This document shows, in pieces, positions 1-10,912 of a DNA stretch of 64,000 nucleotides. Positions within the stretch are counted from its first letter, which is position 1. Every line of letters begins with the position of its first letter. Both the position numbers and the translations under genes were made by a program. The stretch is from Rallus limicola (taxonomy: Eukaryota > Chordata > Aves > Gruiformes > Rallidae). Where the stretch lies: contig JAKCOZ010000011.1 in NCBI GenBank assembly GCA_022605955.1, positions 1,794,537 through 1,858,536 of the forward strand, in the 5' to 3' direction. Under the pieces are notes generated by a model, which saw only the letters and a program-made list of their open reading frames with translations, searched no databases and was not told where the DNA came from.

Positions 1-1103
1 CCCAACAGCGCCGGCTGAGCTCTGCTATAAATACTCCTCTTAATTATGGCTGGTGACACACCAGCTGAGCCTAGAACTGTGCCCTCTTTGAAATCCAAGC
101 TTGCCCCAGGAGTCACCATGTCTTTTAGAAATATATTTACCCTACATTGTCTTTCTTACCCCCACCAGGGTTTTGCTCCAAAGGAGAAGCAGGAACCAAA
201 CCCAAGGTGACATAACAAAGCTTAGCAACAGCCTCTTCTGTCAATCCAGGGAGGTTGTGCCACCAACTGCCCCAGGGCAGAGCTGACTTGGGTAGCTGTC
301 CCAAGAGGCTGGATCATCTCTTTCCAAGCAGATGGGTATGAAAAGGCTTTTGAGTGGCTGAAACCAGGGAAAGACAAAGGCTGAGCCTTTTTTTTTTTTG
401 TCATTTAATTTTCCAATTCAGCCTCTAACTAACTAACTTGCTGCTTCAAAGGGGAGATTGTTGGAGAATCCAGGTCTGCAGAAGGAGCTGAGTTTTCCCA
501 AGCACTGTAGCTGGACTAAAGCAGCTCCAGCAGTTGTTGATCTTCTTGGCTTGATTTCCAGGACTTTTTATTAATTTTTTAATTGCAGCAGTGCTTTGAC
601 TTGTTCAGAGTCAGGGAGGGGAACAGTGATGGAGGTTTGAAATAGCTCCTGCTCAACCTATCTTTAATTTCTAAGGTTTAGTCTCCATATTCTTTCCAGA
701 TGGGAATATCTAAGCTCTTCCTTGCTCCTGTGTGTGTGAGGGACAAGCTCTCATCACCCCAGAGAGGTGATTATAATGTACAACTCGAGTCCTGGCTGGG
801 TTTAACCTTCCCCAACCCCCTGTAATCCCAAACCCTCCCTTTATCTTCAACACCTGAAGTAGTGTGTGTGAAGGATTCCTTCCTGGGATTTCAGAGCTCT
901 TTCCCAATGCCTGACCCAGGTTTCATGTGTAAGGTGTCCTGGTGGGGACTCTCACAGGGCTTCGGTTCCCAAATCATCTGCAGCCTGTCCAAGATTGAAT
1001 GCAGCCTGGCTGCTGTCTCCAGGGGTCACCCAGGTGTGGGTTTGGGGTGCTTTTCTATCTGGCACCCCCTGCTAACTGGTGAGAGCCCTAAGGTGCCTGG
1101 TTT
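1..1103. other. unique DNA, possible minus-strand 3' UTR
   Basis: No repeat or plus-strand gene is recognised here. If the coding exon proposed at 1,104-1,295 is real, this stretch would hold its 3' UTR. A minus-strand AATAAA lies at 572-567, about 530 bases past the stop. A T-run sits at 391-400. The sequence is moderately AT-rich from 400 to 700, unlike the GC-rich repeats that follow. Confidence 0.3.
567..572 (-). terminator. possible polyadenylation signal (AATAAA) on minus strand
   Basis: Reading the minus strand, AATAAA occurs in an A-rich context about 530 bases downstream of the candidate stop codon at 1,104. It would serve that gene. A single hexamer occurs often by chance, so this depends on the exon being real. 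Confidence 0.2.
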
Positions 1104-1295
1104 CTAGGACCAGTGCCAATCTTTCAACCCCCTCCAGAGCTTCCTCCTCACCCCAGCCAGGAGTTTTGATGCTCTGGTTGCTTTGGGTTTGGGCTTGACG
1201 TACCCGTAGCCGAACACACATCCCTTGGGATTTACCAGCAGCACCTTGGCCCTCTCCAGCTGGGGATGCATGCACTGACAGCCTGAGCCCTCTCC
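1104..1295 (-). CDS. candidate terminal coding exon, unknown protein
   Basis: An open frame on the minus strand runs from an ATG at 1,346 to a TAG at 1,106-1,104 (80 codons). The part after a possible splice acceptor (pyrimidine-rich stretch then AAAG, boundary near 1,295) looks like real coding sequence. Third positions are strongly G/C. The peptide begins with closely spaced cysteines (GCQCMHP), continues with LERAKVLLVNPKG and GYGYVKP, and ends in a basic, tryptophan-rich tail (RRKLWRGLKDWHWS) before the stop. Such an ending resembles the C-terminus of a secreted cysteine-rich domain in general style, but I cannot assign a family. The CR1 at 1,348 begins just upstream, so the 5' part of the frame may be intron. 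It could also be a chance open frame in GC-rich DNA. Confidence 0.28.
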   Translation of the reverse strand, partial: GEGSGCQCMHPQLERAKVLLVNPKGCVFGYGYVKPKPKATRASKLLAGVRRKLWRGLKDWHWS

Positions 1296-1347
1296 TTTGA
1301 AGCAGGCAGAGAAGTCGTGCATGGTCCCATTCCATCCCAACAGCATC

Positions 1348-2171
1348 TCACAGAATCACAGAATCCCAGAGTGGGCTGGGTTGGGAGGGACCCCAAGGGT
1401 CCCAGAGCTCCAACCCCCTGCCACAGGCAGGGCCACCAACCTCCAGGCCTGGAGCTACACAAGGTTGCCCAGGGCCCCAGCCAACCTGGCCTTCAACACC
1501 CCCAGGGACGGGGCACCCACCCCCTCTCTGGGCAGCCCCTGCCAGCCCCTCTCCACTCTCTCTGCACAGAACTTCCCCCCAATCTCTCCTCTGCCCCTTC
1601 CCTCCTCCAGCTTCACTCCAGCCCCCTTGTCCTGCCAGGCTCTGCCCTTGGAACAAGCCCATTCCCCTCCTGTTCCTCGGGTCCCTTCAGGGACGGGCAG
1701 GCTGCAATGAGGTCCCCCCCAGAAGCAGCCTTCTCTTCTCCAGGCTGAGCCAGCCCAGCTCCCTCAGCCTCTCTCCAGAGGGGAGCTGCTCCAGCCCTCT
1801 CAGCATCTCCGGGGCTCCTCTGACCCCTCTCCAACAGCCCCACATCTTCCTTGTGTTGGGCCCCAGCTCTGGACACAGGACTCCAGCTGGGGAGGGCAGA
1901 GCAGAGAGGGACAATCCCCTCCCTGGCCCTGCTGCCCCCCCTCTGCTGATGGAGCCCAGGATCCCATCTCCCTTCCCAGCTGCCAGAGCCACTGCTGGCT
2001 CATGTTGAGTCTCTCATCTACCAGAACTCCAGGCCCTTCTCAGCAGGGCTGCTCCCCAGGAGCTCTTCTCCCAGTCTGTATCTATGTCTGGGATTCTCCA
2101 GCCCAAGTGCAGCACCTGACACTTGGCAGTGTTGAACCTCATGAGGTTCACCCAGGCCCAGCTTTCCAGCA
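1348..2171 (-). mobile_element. CR1 LINE fragment, group C
   Basis: On the minus strand this reads from the C-terminal part of the CR1 reverse transcriptase frame through the 3' UTR to an octamer tail (TGATTCTG units) at 1,348-1,368. It is the longest group C copy at its 5' end: it keeps the stretch around 2,104-2,171 that encodes the segment around WVNLMRFN in related elements. The 3' UTR hairpin (7-bp stem CCCTGCC/GGCAGGG) is at 1,416-1,432. Frames are broken, so it is a dead copy. Confidence 0.93.
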
Positions 2172-3480
2172 TCTCCATCCTAAGCACACCAAGATACCAC
2201 CTTGCATGAGCACGACAGCAAAGCTCCCCTTAAAATCCATGGCAGCTCCTTCCCAGTGTTCTTAGGGAATTCAATCTCCAATTAATTGGTGAGCACATCA
2301 CTCCCTCAGCAGCTGCACCTCCTCTGGAAGCAGTGAGTGGCAACAGGTCACCCCTCTCTTCCCCGCAGGCTGGTGGTCATGCTCTTCCTTCCTTAAGCCC
2401 TTTGTGGCTCTCATCATTCATTGAAACATCAGGAATCAAGGATGAGGGTCATGTTGTATGGAAAAGGCTGTCCCAGGACCACATGCAGCCCCCCTCCTCT
2501 TGGCTTGGCAGCATTTCTCTCTTTAAAGTGTAAAAAAACCACCCAAGAGCAGTAGAAAAAGCCACACTTGGCTGGGAGTTTGTGTGTCTGCTCCCAAGTG
2601 CTCCCTGTTTCCTTCCTGCTTAGACCAGGATCTTGGCACTGAGGCTTTAGAGAAGAGCTGAAATCCAGCTTCCAGCCAGGAGGGGAGGGAAAACCCCTTG
2701 GGAAGAGCCCAGGGAGGGGATGCACAGGAAAAGAGGAGCTGGGGCCAGTCCTTAGAGCAATGCCCACCCTTCCATGGGGGCTGAGGACAAACCCCTCCCC
2801 CCAAAAAAAAAGAGACAGCAGCAGGGAGTGGACATCCCCATCCATACTGGGAACCCAGGGGGGTGCAGAGCAGAGCAGCCCCCATGCAGGAGACATCCCA
2901 AAGCTCACTTTGAGCAGCAGAACCTCAACATTTCCCTCCTCTCCCACCATGGATGCCACATCAGGCTTTGTCAGGACGTTCATCCCCTGCCAGCTCCTCA
3001 TGCTGGGGATTTTCAGTGCATGTCCCAGCACTGCTGCTGCTTCTCCCTTGGCACACTCATGTAGGTATTGTGATTCCACCCCTTCCTGAGTGAGTGAGGA
3101 AGCTTCTGTGTTCGTGAGAGCTGTATGTAGAGGGTGCACGTGGCTGTTAGCATGGGGTAAGGACCCAGCTGTGGCTGACTGGCCTGGCACTCAGCTCTTG
3201 GTAGGCTTGGTTACAGTAGTCCAGTGTCAGTTTTGTAACTGTTTTAAGTTTTTAGCACTTTAACTGTGAGTGTACAAACTGTTTATATTGTAGTGGGTGT
3301 ACATTTTCCTTTTAGACCTTTCAAAGTTTTTAATAAAACGATGGGAAAATCCTAGTCTCTTCATCTGTGGGCTCTCAAACCCTCTCTGATATAACTACCC
3401 CTACCCCCCACAAAATCCCAGTTCAGAGGCAGCAGGGATTTGAATGCTGAATTTTACTGTGGCCAGTGGAGCTCTGCATT
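2172..3480. other. unique DNA containing a plus-strand 3' end
   Basis: No repeat is recognised. The last 130 bases before 3,340 are AT-rich with a UGUA cluster and polyA signal (separate entry), so the plus strand probably carries the 3' UTR of a gene lying to the left. A 253-codon minus-strand frame (3,190-2,429) also crosses it. That frame contains one plausible splice donor (CTCAAA then GTGAGC, near 2,910) but no recognisable domain. Confidence 0.4.
3234..3355 (+). terminator. polyadenylation site with UGUA cluster
   Basis: AATAAA at 3,332-3,337 is preceded by four UGUA motifs (3,234, 3,271, 3,289 and 3,298). UGUA is the binding site of the CFIm cleavage factor, and the spacing is that of a strong vertebrate poly(A) site. 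Downstream DNA (3,355-3,375) is rich in T and GT. The AT-rich 120 bases stand out from the GC-rich surroundings. The gene it ends is not identifiable here. Confidence 0.5.
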
Positions 3481-4175
3481 TCACAGAATCACAGAATCCC
3501 AAGGTTGGAAAAGACCTTTAAGATTATCAAGTCCAACTGTTCCCATCCCAAGCTAAACCATCTCCCTAAGTGCCTCATCTACCCTTTTTTTTAAACACCC
3601 CCAGGGCTGGGGACTCAGCCCCCTCCCTGGGCAGCCTGGGCCACAGCCCCACAGCTCTGCCAGGGAAGAACTTTGCCCTCCCAGCTGAGCTGAGCCTGCC
3701 CTGGCCCAGCTTGAGCCCAGTGCCCCTTGTCCCAGCTCCTGGCCCCTGGCTGAAGAGACCAGCGCCCACCTCTCTGCACCCTCCTGGCAGGGCAGGGCAG
3801 GGGGGGAGAAGGGCTCCCCTCAGCCTCCTCTGCTCCAGCCTCAACACCCCCAGCTCCCTCAGCTGCTCCTCAGAGGATTTGCCCTCCAGCCCCTTCCCCA
3901 GCCTGGTTGCCCTTCTCTGCACTCGCTCCAGCACCTCCATGTCCTTGTGATGCTGAGGAGCCCAGAACTGGCCCCAGCACTGGAGCTGCAGCCTCCCCAG
4001 TGCCCAGCCCAGGGGCACAATCCCCTCCCCAGACCTACTGGCCACACTATTTCTGACACAAGCCAAGATTCCATTGGCCTTCCTGGCCACACTGCTGGCT
4101 CATATTCAGCCTGCAGTCACCCAACACCCCTTTGAAGCAAGACTTTCTAGCCTTCATCTTTCCCCAACATCTGGA
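3481..4175 (-). mobile_element. CR1 LINE, group A core with older ends (mosaic)
   Basis: The 3' end (3,481-3,600) is an older CR1 tail, with TTTAAA-rich sequence and AAGACCTTTAAGATTATCAA. From about 3,601 to 3,955 it matches the uniform group A core closely. From about 4,015 to 4,175 it returns to older CR1 sequence (CCAGACCTACTGGCCACAC and the region before it in the RT frame). See the mosaic finding. It carries the C form of the diagnostic C/A site. Confidence 0.92.
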
Positions 4176-4734
4176 CTCATGGATGCTGGGCACCTCTCCA
4201 GCAAACACAAAGCTCTCTGCAGACTCCAGGCTCTGGTTTGTTCCACCCTTTTATGAGTGACAGACCCCTCAAACCACCAGCAGAGAGATGGGTGAGGGAA
4301 GGAGCAACGGCTTGGGGTTGGGAGCAGCAGTGCTGGGGCTGCTTGGGGGTCTGCACTGGGGTTTTTAGCACTGAATCCAACACAAAACCAGGGGGGCTTT
4401 GCTTTTTCTTCACTGTTTTTTAAGCAGCTGTCTGGTATCTGGGCAGACACATGGTTAGTGCAGGTTGGGAAGCCGTATGCTCTGCATCCCACGTGGCTGG
4501 TGATAGAACAACTCCTGTTAATAACCATGGATGGGGCTGTGGTAGCACATGGGGATGGTTTGGGGAAATAACTCTGTTCAGGGGTGGCATTTTGGGAGCT
4601 GCTGGTTAAGAACAGGACGTGCAGGGTGGTATGGGGGGCATGGAATCATCCTGCTGCCCTGCACAGCATCCTCGGTGGAGCAGCTCCATCCCAAAACATC
4701 CTTCTCCCCCTGGAAGAAGAAGAAGCCTGTCCTT
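4176..4734. other. unique DNA
   Basis: No gene, repeat or strong signal seen. Short purine and pyrimidine runs only; the last 30 bases contain an AAG repeat (4,714-4,724) just before the next CR1. Confidence 0.5.
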
Positions 4735-5520
4735 GACCTGGCCAGGCTGGAGAGCTGGGCAGTTAGGAACCAGATGAAGTTCAACAAAAGCAAGTGTAAA
4801 GTCTTGCACCTGGGAAGGGACAACTGCTTGTATCAGGCCAGGCTGGGGGGAGCTGCTGGAGAGGAGCTCTGTGGAGAAGGACCTGGGGGTGCTGGTGGGG
4901 GACAGGGTGGCCATGAGCCAGCAGTGTGTCCTGGGGCTGAGAGAGACACTGGGATCCTGGGGGCATCAGGAGGAGTGTGGGCAGCAGGGGACAGGAGGGG
5001 ATCCTCCCCCTCTGGTCTGCCCTGCTCAGGCCCCAGCTGGAGTGTTGTGTCCAGTGCTGGGCTCCCTGGGATCAAGCAGCCAGGGATCTCCTGGAGAGAG
5101 GCCAGAGGAGGGACAGGGAGATGCTGAAGGGCCTGGAGCATCTCCCCTGGGAGGAAAGGCTGAGGGAGCTGGGGCTGTTCAGCCTGGAGAGAAGCAGCCT
5201 GAGAGGGGATCTGATCCCTGGGGATCAAGAGCTGAAGGGTGGGACCCAGGGGGCCATGGGCAGCCTCTGCTCAGGGTCTGTGGGGACAGGACAAGGGGTG
5301 CTGGGCTCAAGTTGGAGCCCAGGGAGTTCCCCCCCAATGTGGGGCAGAACTTGTTGCCAGTGAGGGTGAGGGAGCCCTGGGCCAGGCTGCCCAGGGGGGT
5401 GTGGAGTCTCCTTCTCTGGAGAGATCCCAGCCCCTGTCCTAGGGACCCTGCTTTGGCAGGGGGTTGCACCCCATGAGCTCTCTAGGTCCCTTCGAACCCC
5501 TGGGATTCTGTGATTCTATG
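4735..5520 (+). mobile_element. CR1 LINE fragment, group B (longest copy)
   Basis: This encodes the end of the CR1 reverse transcriptase in broken frames. The start still reads WAVRNQMKFNKSKCKVLHLGR, typical of the RT C-terminal region, followed by the segment before the thumb and then the 3' UTR. The hairpin CCCTGC TTTG GCAGGG is at 5,446-5,461 and the octamer tail ends at 5,520. Several frameshifts mean no protein is made. Confidence 0.93.
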
Positions 5521-6060
5521 AATGCTGCAGCTGCAGCACTTGAGGAGCCCCTTGGAGCCCTGGCAGATGGCTCTGGGAACCTCCTCCTTTCCAGGCCTTT
5601 TGGCCTGTCCTGCCCAAAGGACCTGCTGCCATGGCATTCAGGGAGAGATCCCTTCTCCTCTCTCTGCCCTGAATTTAAACTCTCACTGCTGCTCTGGCTT
5701 GTGAGTGGGCCAGCTCCCCAGCTGATGAGCTGCAGAAACCATCAGCCTCTTGGGACAGCCAGGGGGATCTGTCACCACAGCTACAGTGCTGGGCTGTGGA
5801 ATTGGAGCTCACAGCATTCATCTCCCTGCTTTAGTGCTGCAGCAGCAGATCCCAAGGGGTTCATGTAGGGGCCGAGGAGTTGGGGAGGAGATGGGGCCAC
5901 CTGCAGCGTGCCAAAAACTGCTTTGGAGATGGTTTGAGTGACCTGCAGGTGAGGAAGAGCTGCGTAGGGTGAGGTGAGTAGGGTGTAAGATCCAGCCAGT
6001 GGGAGAGGGAGCAGGGCAGAGCTGGAGCCAGAGGGTGGTTCTGAACTCCTGCCTGCCTAG
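5521..6060. other. unique DNA
   Basis: GC-rich. A plus-strand open frame begun in the CR1 continues to 5,868, but its composition (S/L/P-rich, no motif) does not suggest a protein. Nothing else supported. Confidence 0.45.
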
Positions 6061-6710
6061 GCTGGGGTGTTGGGGCCTGGGACTGCCCAGGGGCCAGCAG
6101 TGTGCCCGGGGGGCCAGGAAGGCCAAGGGCATCCTGGCTTGTGTCAGAGCCAGCGTGGCCACAGGGCCAGGGCAGGGATTGTGCCCCTGGGCTGGGCACT
6201 GGGGAGGCTGCAGCTCCAGTGCTGGGGCCAGTTCTGGGCTCCTCAGCATCACAAGGACATGGAGGTGCTGGAGCGAGTGCAGAGAAGGGCAACCAGGCTG
6301 GGGAAGGGGCTGGAGGGCAAATCCTCTGAGGAGCAGCTGAGGGAGCTGGGGGTGTTGAGGCTGGAGCAGAGGAGGCTGAGGGGAGCCCTTCTCCCCCCCT
6401 GCCCTGCCCTGCCAGGAGGGTGCAGAGAGGTGGGCGCTGGTCTCTTCAGCCAGGGGCCAGGAGCTGGGACAAGGGGCACTGGGCTCAAGCTGGGCCAGGG
6501 CAGGCTCAGCTCAACTGGGAGGGCAAAGTTCTTCCCTGGCAGAGTTGTGGGGCTGTGGCCCAGGCTGCCCAGGGAGGGGGCTGAGTCCCCAGCCCTGGGG
6601 GTGTTGAACAGAGGGGAGATGAGGTGCTGAGAGCTCTGGGGCAGCACAGCACAGGGACAGTTGGGTCTAACGAGCTTAAAGGGCTTTTCCAACCTTGGGA
6701 TTCTGGGATG
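6061..6710 (+). mobile_element. CR1 LINE fragment, group A
   Basis: Uniform group A copy. It starts within the RT coding part (reads KAKGILACVRASVA-like peptide) and includes the typical VQRRATRLGKGLEG segment. It ends with the AAAGGGCTTTTCC tail near 6,690 and only a degenerate octamer. It carries the C form at the diagnostic site (GGGGCACTGGG, 6,473). Almost base-for-base equal to the copies at 10,193 and 59,361 over the shared core, so it is young or recently homogenised. Confidence 0.94.
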
Positions 6711-7160
6711 AAGGGTAGCAGGCAAGTCACTGTCAAGCTCCTGGTGCATCCCAACACCTTGTTTGGGGGTTTGGGTCTGGCTCTGCCCCTCAGCCCTGCT
6801 GGCTCCAGCCCTCTCTGTGATTTCCTCAGCAGTTGGAGTAGGGAAGAGCATCCAGCCAAGCCCAAACCCTACAGAAACTGAGCTCTCTGGGAAACCCTTG
6901 GTAACAGAAGACTGGAGCCAAACAGGTGGAAATAGAAGAATCTTTTTAAAAAGTCTTTTTCTGTAGGTGCTGTTGCCCACCCAGTGCTGCTCCCCTGCAG
7001 CAGGACAAAGCCACCAACCCACTGGTGTGACAGTGTGCTGGGATCCACGTTTCAAACAAGCTTAACTACCAGTCTGACTGGTTTTTATGGTAACACCCCA
7101 GGCTCCTTTGATTGATATTCAGTCTCCAGTTTCAATGCCCAGTCCCACCAGCATCAGCCT
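6711..7160. other. unique DNA
   Basis: No gene or repeat seen. A stretch at 6,940-6,965 is T/A-rich (TCTTTTTAAAAAGTCTTTTT), with a short palindrome TTTTTAAAAA. Confidence 0.45.
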
Positions 7161-7325
7161 GTCAGAGCCTGGAACAGGCTGCCCAGGGCTGTGGTTGAGT
7201 CACCTTCCCTGGATGTGTTTAAAAAAGGGGTAGATGAGGTACTGAGGGATCTGGTTTAGCTTGGGATGGGATTGGTTGGACTTGATGATCTTCCAAGGTC
7301 TTTTCCAACCTCGTGATTCTGTGAT
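7161..7325 (+). mobile_element. CR1 3' end, older copy
   Basis: Only the last 165 bases of an element remain: the GAACAGGCTGCCCAGGG motif, the GTTGAGTCACCTTCCCTGG motif and the TTGATGATCTTCCAAGGTC tail with GATTCTGTGAT. It is more diverged and more AT-rich than group A. Confidence 0.88.
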
Positions 7326-7787
7326 CTCCTGCTCTCCCCTCTATCCCACAGAGGCATCTCAGAAGGCTTCAGCTGGGTGTGGGGAAAGCCTCTTTCTCCT
7401 CCCCACCTCTTTGGTTTTGGTTTATTAAACCTCACCTTCCACTGAGGCTGTTTTGCCTCCCACCCCACTCATCCCACCACCTCTGCAACACTCCCTGCAG
7501 CGCTGTGATGTGTCCCACACCGCTGCCTCTGCATCCCTGCCAGCTTTACAAACTGCCCTGGGTGGCCAGAATGTCTCCTGAGGGGAGGGGGAGGGTGGGT
7601 GCTCAGCAAATGGGAGGTATCCTGATGCCTGAGACATTGGGAAAGCCAAGGAAGGCTGGATCTGCCGTGCCAAGTTGTTGGCAACCTCTTCCCAAGCTGC
7701 TGTAATGGAGTATTTTTAATATTTTCTAAGATTTTAACCTGGTTTTTTAATCCAGACTCATGGCCTTGGAGCTGAGCTGCTGAACTG
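7326..7787. other. unique DNA
   Basis: No gene or repeat recognised. AT-rich over 7,700-7,760 (TATTTTTAATATTTTC), otherwise GC-rich with C-rich tracts. Confidence 0.45.
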
Positions 7788-8385
7788 AACAGGCTGGAGC
7801 CATGGGCTGAGCCCAAGGGGCTGAGGTTCAAGCAGGCCAAGGGCAGAGTCCTGCCCATGGGACACCCCGACCCCCAGCAGCGCTCCAGGCTGGGGGCAGA
7901 GCGGCTGGAGAGCTGCTGGGGAGAAGGAGCTGGGGGCCTGGGACTGCCCAGGAGTCAGCAGTGTGCCCGGGGGGCCAGGCAGTGTGCCCGGGGGGCCAGG
8001 AAGGCCAAGGGCATCCTGGCTTGTGTCAGAGCCAGCGTGGCCACAGGGCCAGGGCAGGGATTGTGCCCCTGGGCTGGGCACTGGGGAGGCTGCAGCTCCA
8101 GTGCTGGGGCCAGTTCTGGGCTCCTCAGCATCAGAAGGACATGGAGGTGCTGGAGCGAGTGCAGAGAAGGGCAACCAGGCTGGGGAAGGGGCTGGAGGGC
8201 AAATCCTCTGAGGAGCAGCTGAGGGAGCTGGGGGTGTTGAGGCTGGAGCAGAGGAGGCTGAGGGGAGCCCTTCTCCCCACCTACAATGATGAGGTGCTGA
8301 GAGATCTGGGTCAGCACAGGACAGGGACAGTTGGACTCATTGAGTTTAAAGGGCTTTTCCAACCTTGTGACTTCATGATTCTGGG
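7788..8385 (+). mobile_element. CR1 LINE, group A with internal deletion and small tandem duplication
   Basis: It begins further upstream in the RT frame than most copies (peptide GHPDPQQRSRLGAERL). A 21-base unit (CAGTGTGCCCGGGGGGCCAGG) is duplicated in tandem near 7,958-8,000. After CTTCTCCCC at 8,279 it jumps straight to the 3' UTR (GATGAGGTGCTGAGAGATCT), losing about 320 bases present in the sister copies. The tail ends near 8,385. Confidence 0.93.
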
Positions 8386-10192
8386 ATTCCCCATGATCTG
8401 CCCCATGCCAGGCAGGGAGGTTACCTCTGAGTGCTTTAATTGTGCAGTTCTGGCTCCTGGGATTAGGCTGACATCTTTTCATTCCCCAGGTCCCCTCTCC
8501 TGTATGTCAGGGGTTGGGGTTCAGTTTCTCTCCCATCCTTTGGGGGTTATGCCAGTTTAACCAGAAAAAGGACAATGTTTTCCCCCTCCTCAGCTGCCAC
8601 CTCCCAGGGCAGGTGGGTTGTGGTGTGGGTGAGAGGAGCAGCCAGCATGGGGGGGGGGGGTGTTATTTCACTTCCAGCAGTGAGGGATGAGGAGGGTTGA
8701 GCATCCTGTCTGGTGCCCATCACCCTGCCACAGCTCCATGGCCCTGCTGAAAACAAGGTGTTTCAGACACACTTTGGGCTGTCAGAGCACCAGAATCCAA
8801 CTGTATTCCTTGCTGGTTTGGCTTTGGCACCTGCAAAACCTCCTTTGTTGCCTTTCTTTCCCATCCACCCTGTTCAGTGTGGGTGTCTCCTCCTGTTTGC
8901 TGGCGCAGCGCCGGCACCGAGGGTTCCTGCCCGGGGGAGAACGTGCTGAAGAAAATCCCTGAAGGGATTGGAACTGCAACATCAGCCAGCTCCAAATCCC
9001 ACCTGGGATCTGTCAGCACCCAACAAGCCCCAACATACCCCCGCTGAGCTCCCCAAAACACCTTCAAGAGCCCTCTGATCTCCTCAGTGGAGGTACAGCT
9101 CAGCCCCTGCAGAAAGACCCGAAACATCTGCTTGGCTGCAGAAAGGGGGTGACACAAAAGATAACCTTAAGCCTAATTTTTAATATCTAAGGGGGAAGAA
9201 CCAGCTTCTCATGCAGGTTCTCTCTTGCGTGGTGGCTTCAGGCCTTTCGTGGTGGTCCCTGAACCCTGGGGATGAGGTGCTGCCAAGCCCTCGGGGGTGG
9301 TGGAACTGGTAACAGGGCTGTGACGTTCCAGCTCATGGAAGAGCAATCAAACTTGGCTCTAATCAAATATTTGGACCCCCTCTGAAAACAAGAAGCCGCC
9401 TTTATGTTTCAAATCTTGGGTTTGGCTTGAAAAGCTTCTCCCCAAACCCAATTCTGAAGCATCTGCTTGTCCTGGAGCTCCCAAATGGGGTGTCAGAACT
9501 GTGGTGAGCCCCCCAGCGCTGCTTGGGCATGGCTTGGCAGATGCAGGGTTAATGCTGGTCTCTGGGTGCCGTTAACTGGGAGCAAAATCCCTTGAACCCT
9601 GCCAAACCTCGTTAGCCCAGGAGCTGGGTGAAGGGTGACCTCACTAATTGGAGTGACGCTCTTGCTGTGGCAGCCTCTGGAGCTGGGATAAATTAGCAGC
9701 GGTACAATGAGGAGGTGCTGAGCTTTGTTGTTGTTAACAGGTGCTGGGGCAGCCTCAGGCCCCCCCCAAAAAGCCTGACACCCTCCCTATCACATGAGGT
9801 GGGTGACCCCCCCCAACCTGTGTGTGGAAGCACTTCTCCCCCCAGCTGCTGGAGAGGGATTTTAATCTGTCTTTGTGCCACATCTGTGGAGGGATCTGCA
9901 GCAGCCACCAGCGTTCCCAGGGCTGTGATGGGGTATGGGACCCCCCCCCAGCCTGCACCCAGCATCCTGGGGACACTCTGCAGGGATGGGAGGGGCTGCA
10001 GGATTCTGGGTACAGGGATAACGAGATTGGGGAAGCACTGGAAACGCCTGTACTTTGCTTCAAGCCTGGGAGAGAGGAGCCCCACAGCCCAACAGCACCG
10101 GTCGTGGTCACGGGGTGTCTCCATCCCCCTCTCAGCAGCAGCAAATCAAACTCCAGTGTGGCCCCAGCCCAGCCCCTCTGGAGCTCTGCATT
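8386..10192. other. unique DNA, 1.8 kb
   Basis: No repeat recognised. A 12-G run lies at 8,649-8,660. A minus-strand frame at 8,982-8,782 has a cysteine/arginine-rich peptide (NPRCRRCASKQEE) behind a weak acceptor-like sequence. I cannot call it coding. From 9,180 to 9,700 the DNA is less repetitive and looks like ordinary single-copy sequence. No RNA gene seen. Confidence 0.4.
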
Positions 10193-10625
10193 GTCCAGAG
10201 AAGGGCAACCAGGCTGGGGAAGGGGCTGGAGGGCAAATCCTCTGAGGAGCAGCTGAGGGAGCTGGGGGTGTTGAGGCTGGAGCAGAGGAGGCTGAGGGGA
10301 GCCCTTCTCCCCCCCTGCCCTGCCCTGCCAGGAGGGTGCAGAGAGGTGGGCGCTGGTCTCTTCAGCCAGGGGCCAGGAGCTGGGACAAGGGGCACTGGGC
10401 TCAAGCTGGGCCAGGGCAGGCTCAGCTCAGCTGGGAGGGCAAAGTTCTTCCCTGGCAGAGCTGTGGGGCTGTGGCCCAGGCTGCCCAGGGAGGGGGCTGA
10501 GTCCCCAGCCCTGGGGGTGTTGAACAGAGGGGAGATGAGGTGCTGAGAGCTCTGGGGCAGCACAGGACAGGGATGGTTGGACTCCAAGAGTTTAAAGGGC
10601 TTTTCCAGCCTTGGATTCTGTGATT
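10193..10625 (+). mobile_element. CR1 LINE fragment, group A, short
   Basis: 5'-truncated at the CAGAGAAGGGCAACCAGG motif; otherwise a clean group A core and 3' UTR ending in a reduced TTCTGTGATT tail. C form at the diagnostic site. Confidence 0.94.
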
Positions 10626-10912
10626 AACCAAATGAGCTGGGCTCTGGACAGTACAGGAACAGGCAACAGGCTGCATCATCACACAAGCTCATGTGCCCAA
10701 CACTGGTGTTAGGCTGGGCTCAACCCAGCTCCCAGCATCAGGTAAGCCCCTGGCCTCGTCCCCTCTGCTTCCACCATAAGCAGACTCGTTGTAGAACATT
10801 TGTGTGTCCCCTGGGCCTGTTTCCCCAAGGACAAACCATCCTTAAAGGTCCTTCCTCCCTCCTGGGACAGTGGGGTTAAAAAAAGCTCTTGAAGCAGCCT
10901 GGGTGCTGGGGG
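10626..10912. other. unique DNA
   Basis: Short single-copy spacer between a CR1 and the minisatellite; nothing recognised. Confidence 0.4.

Noticed and set aside
2429..3190. 253-codon minus-strand frame
   Set aside because: No domain and mixed codon use; overlaps a better supported plus-strand 3' end. One donor-like site is not enough.
4871..5476. 201-codon frame with RT-like peptides
   Set aside because: It is the decayed end of the CR1 reverse transcriptase in alternating frames, not a gene. Listed only as CR1.
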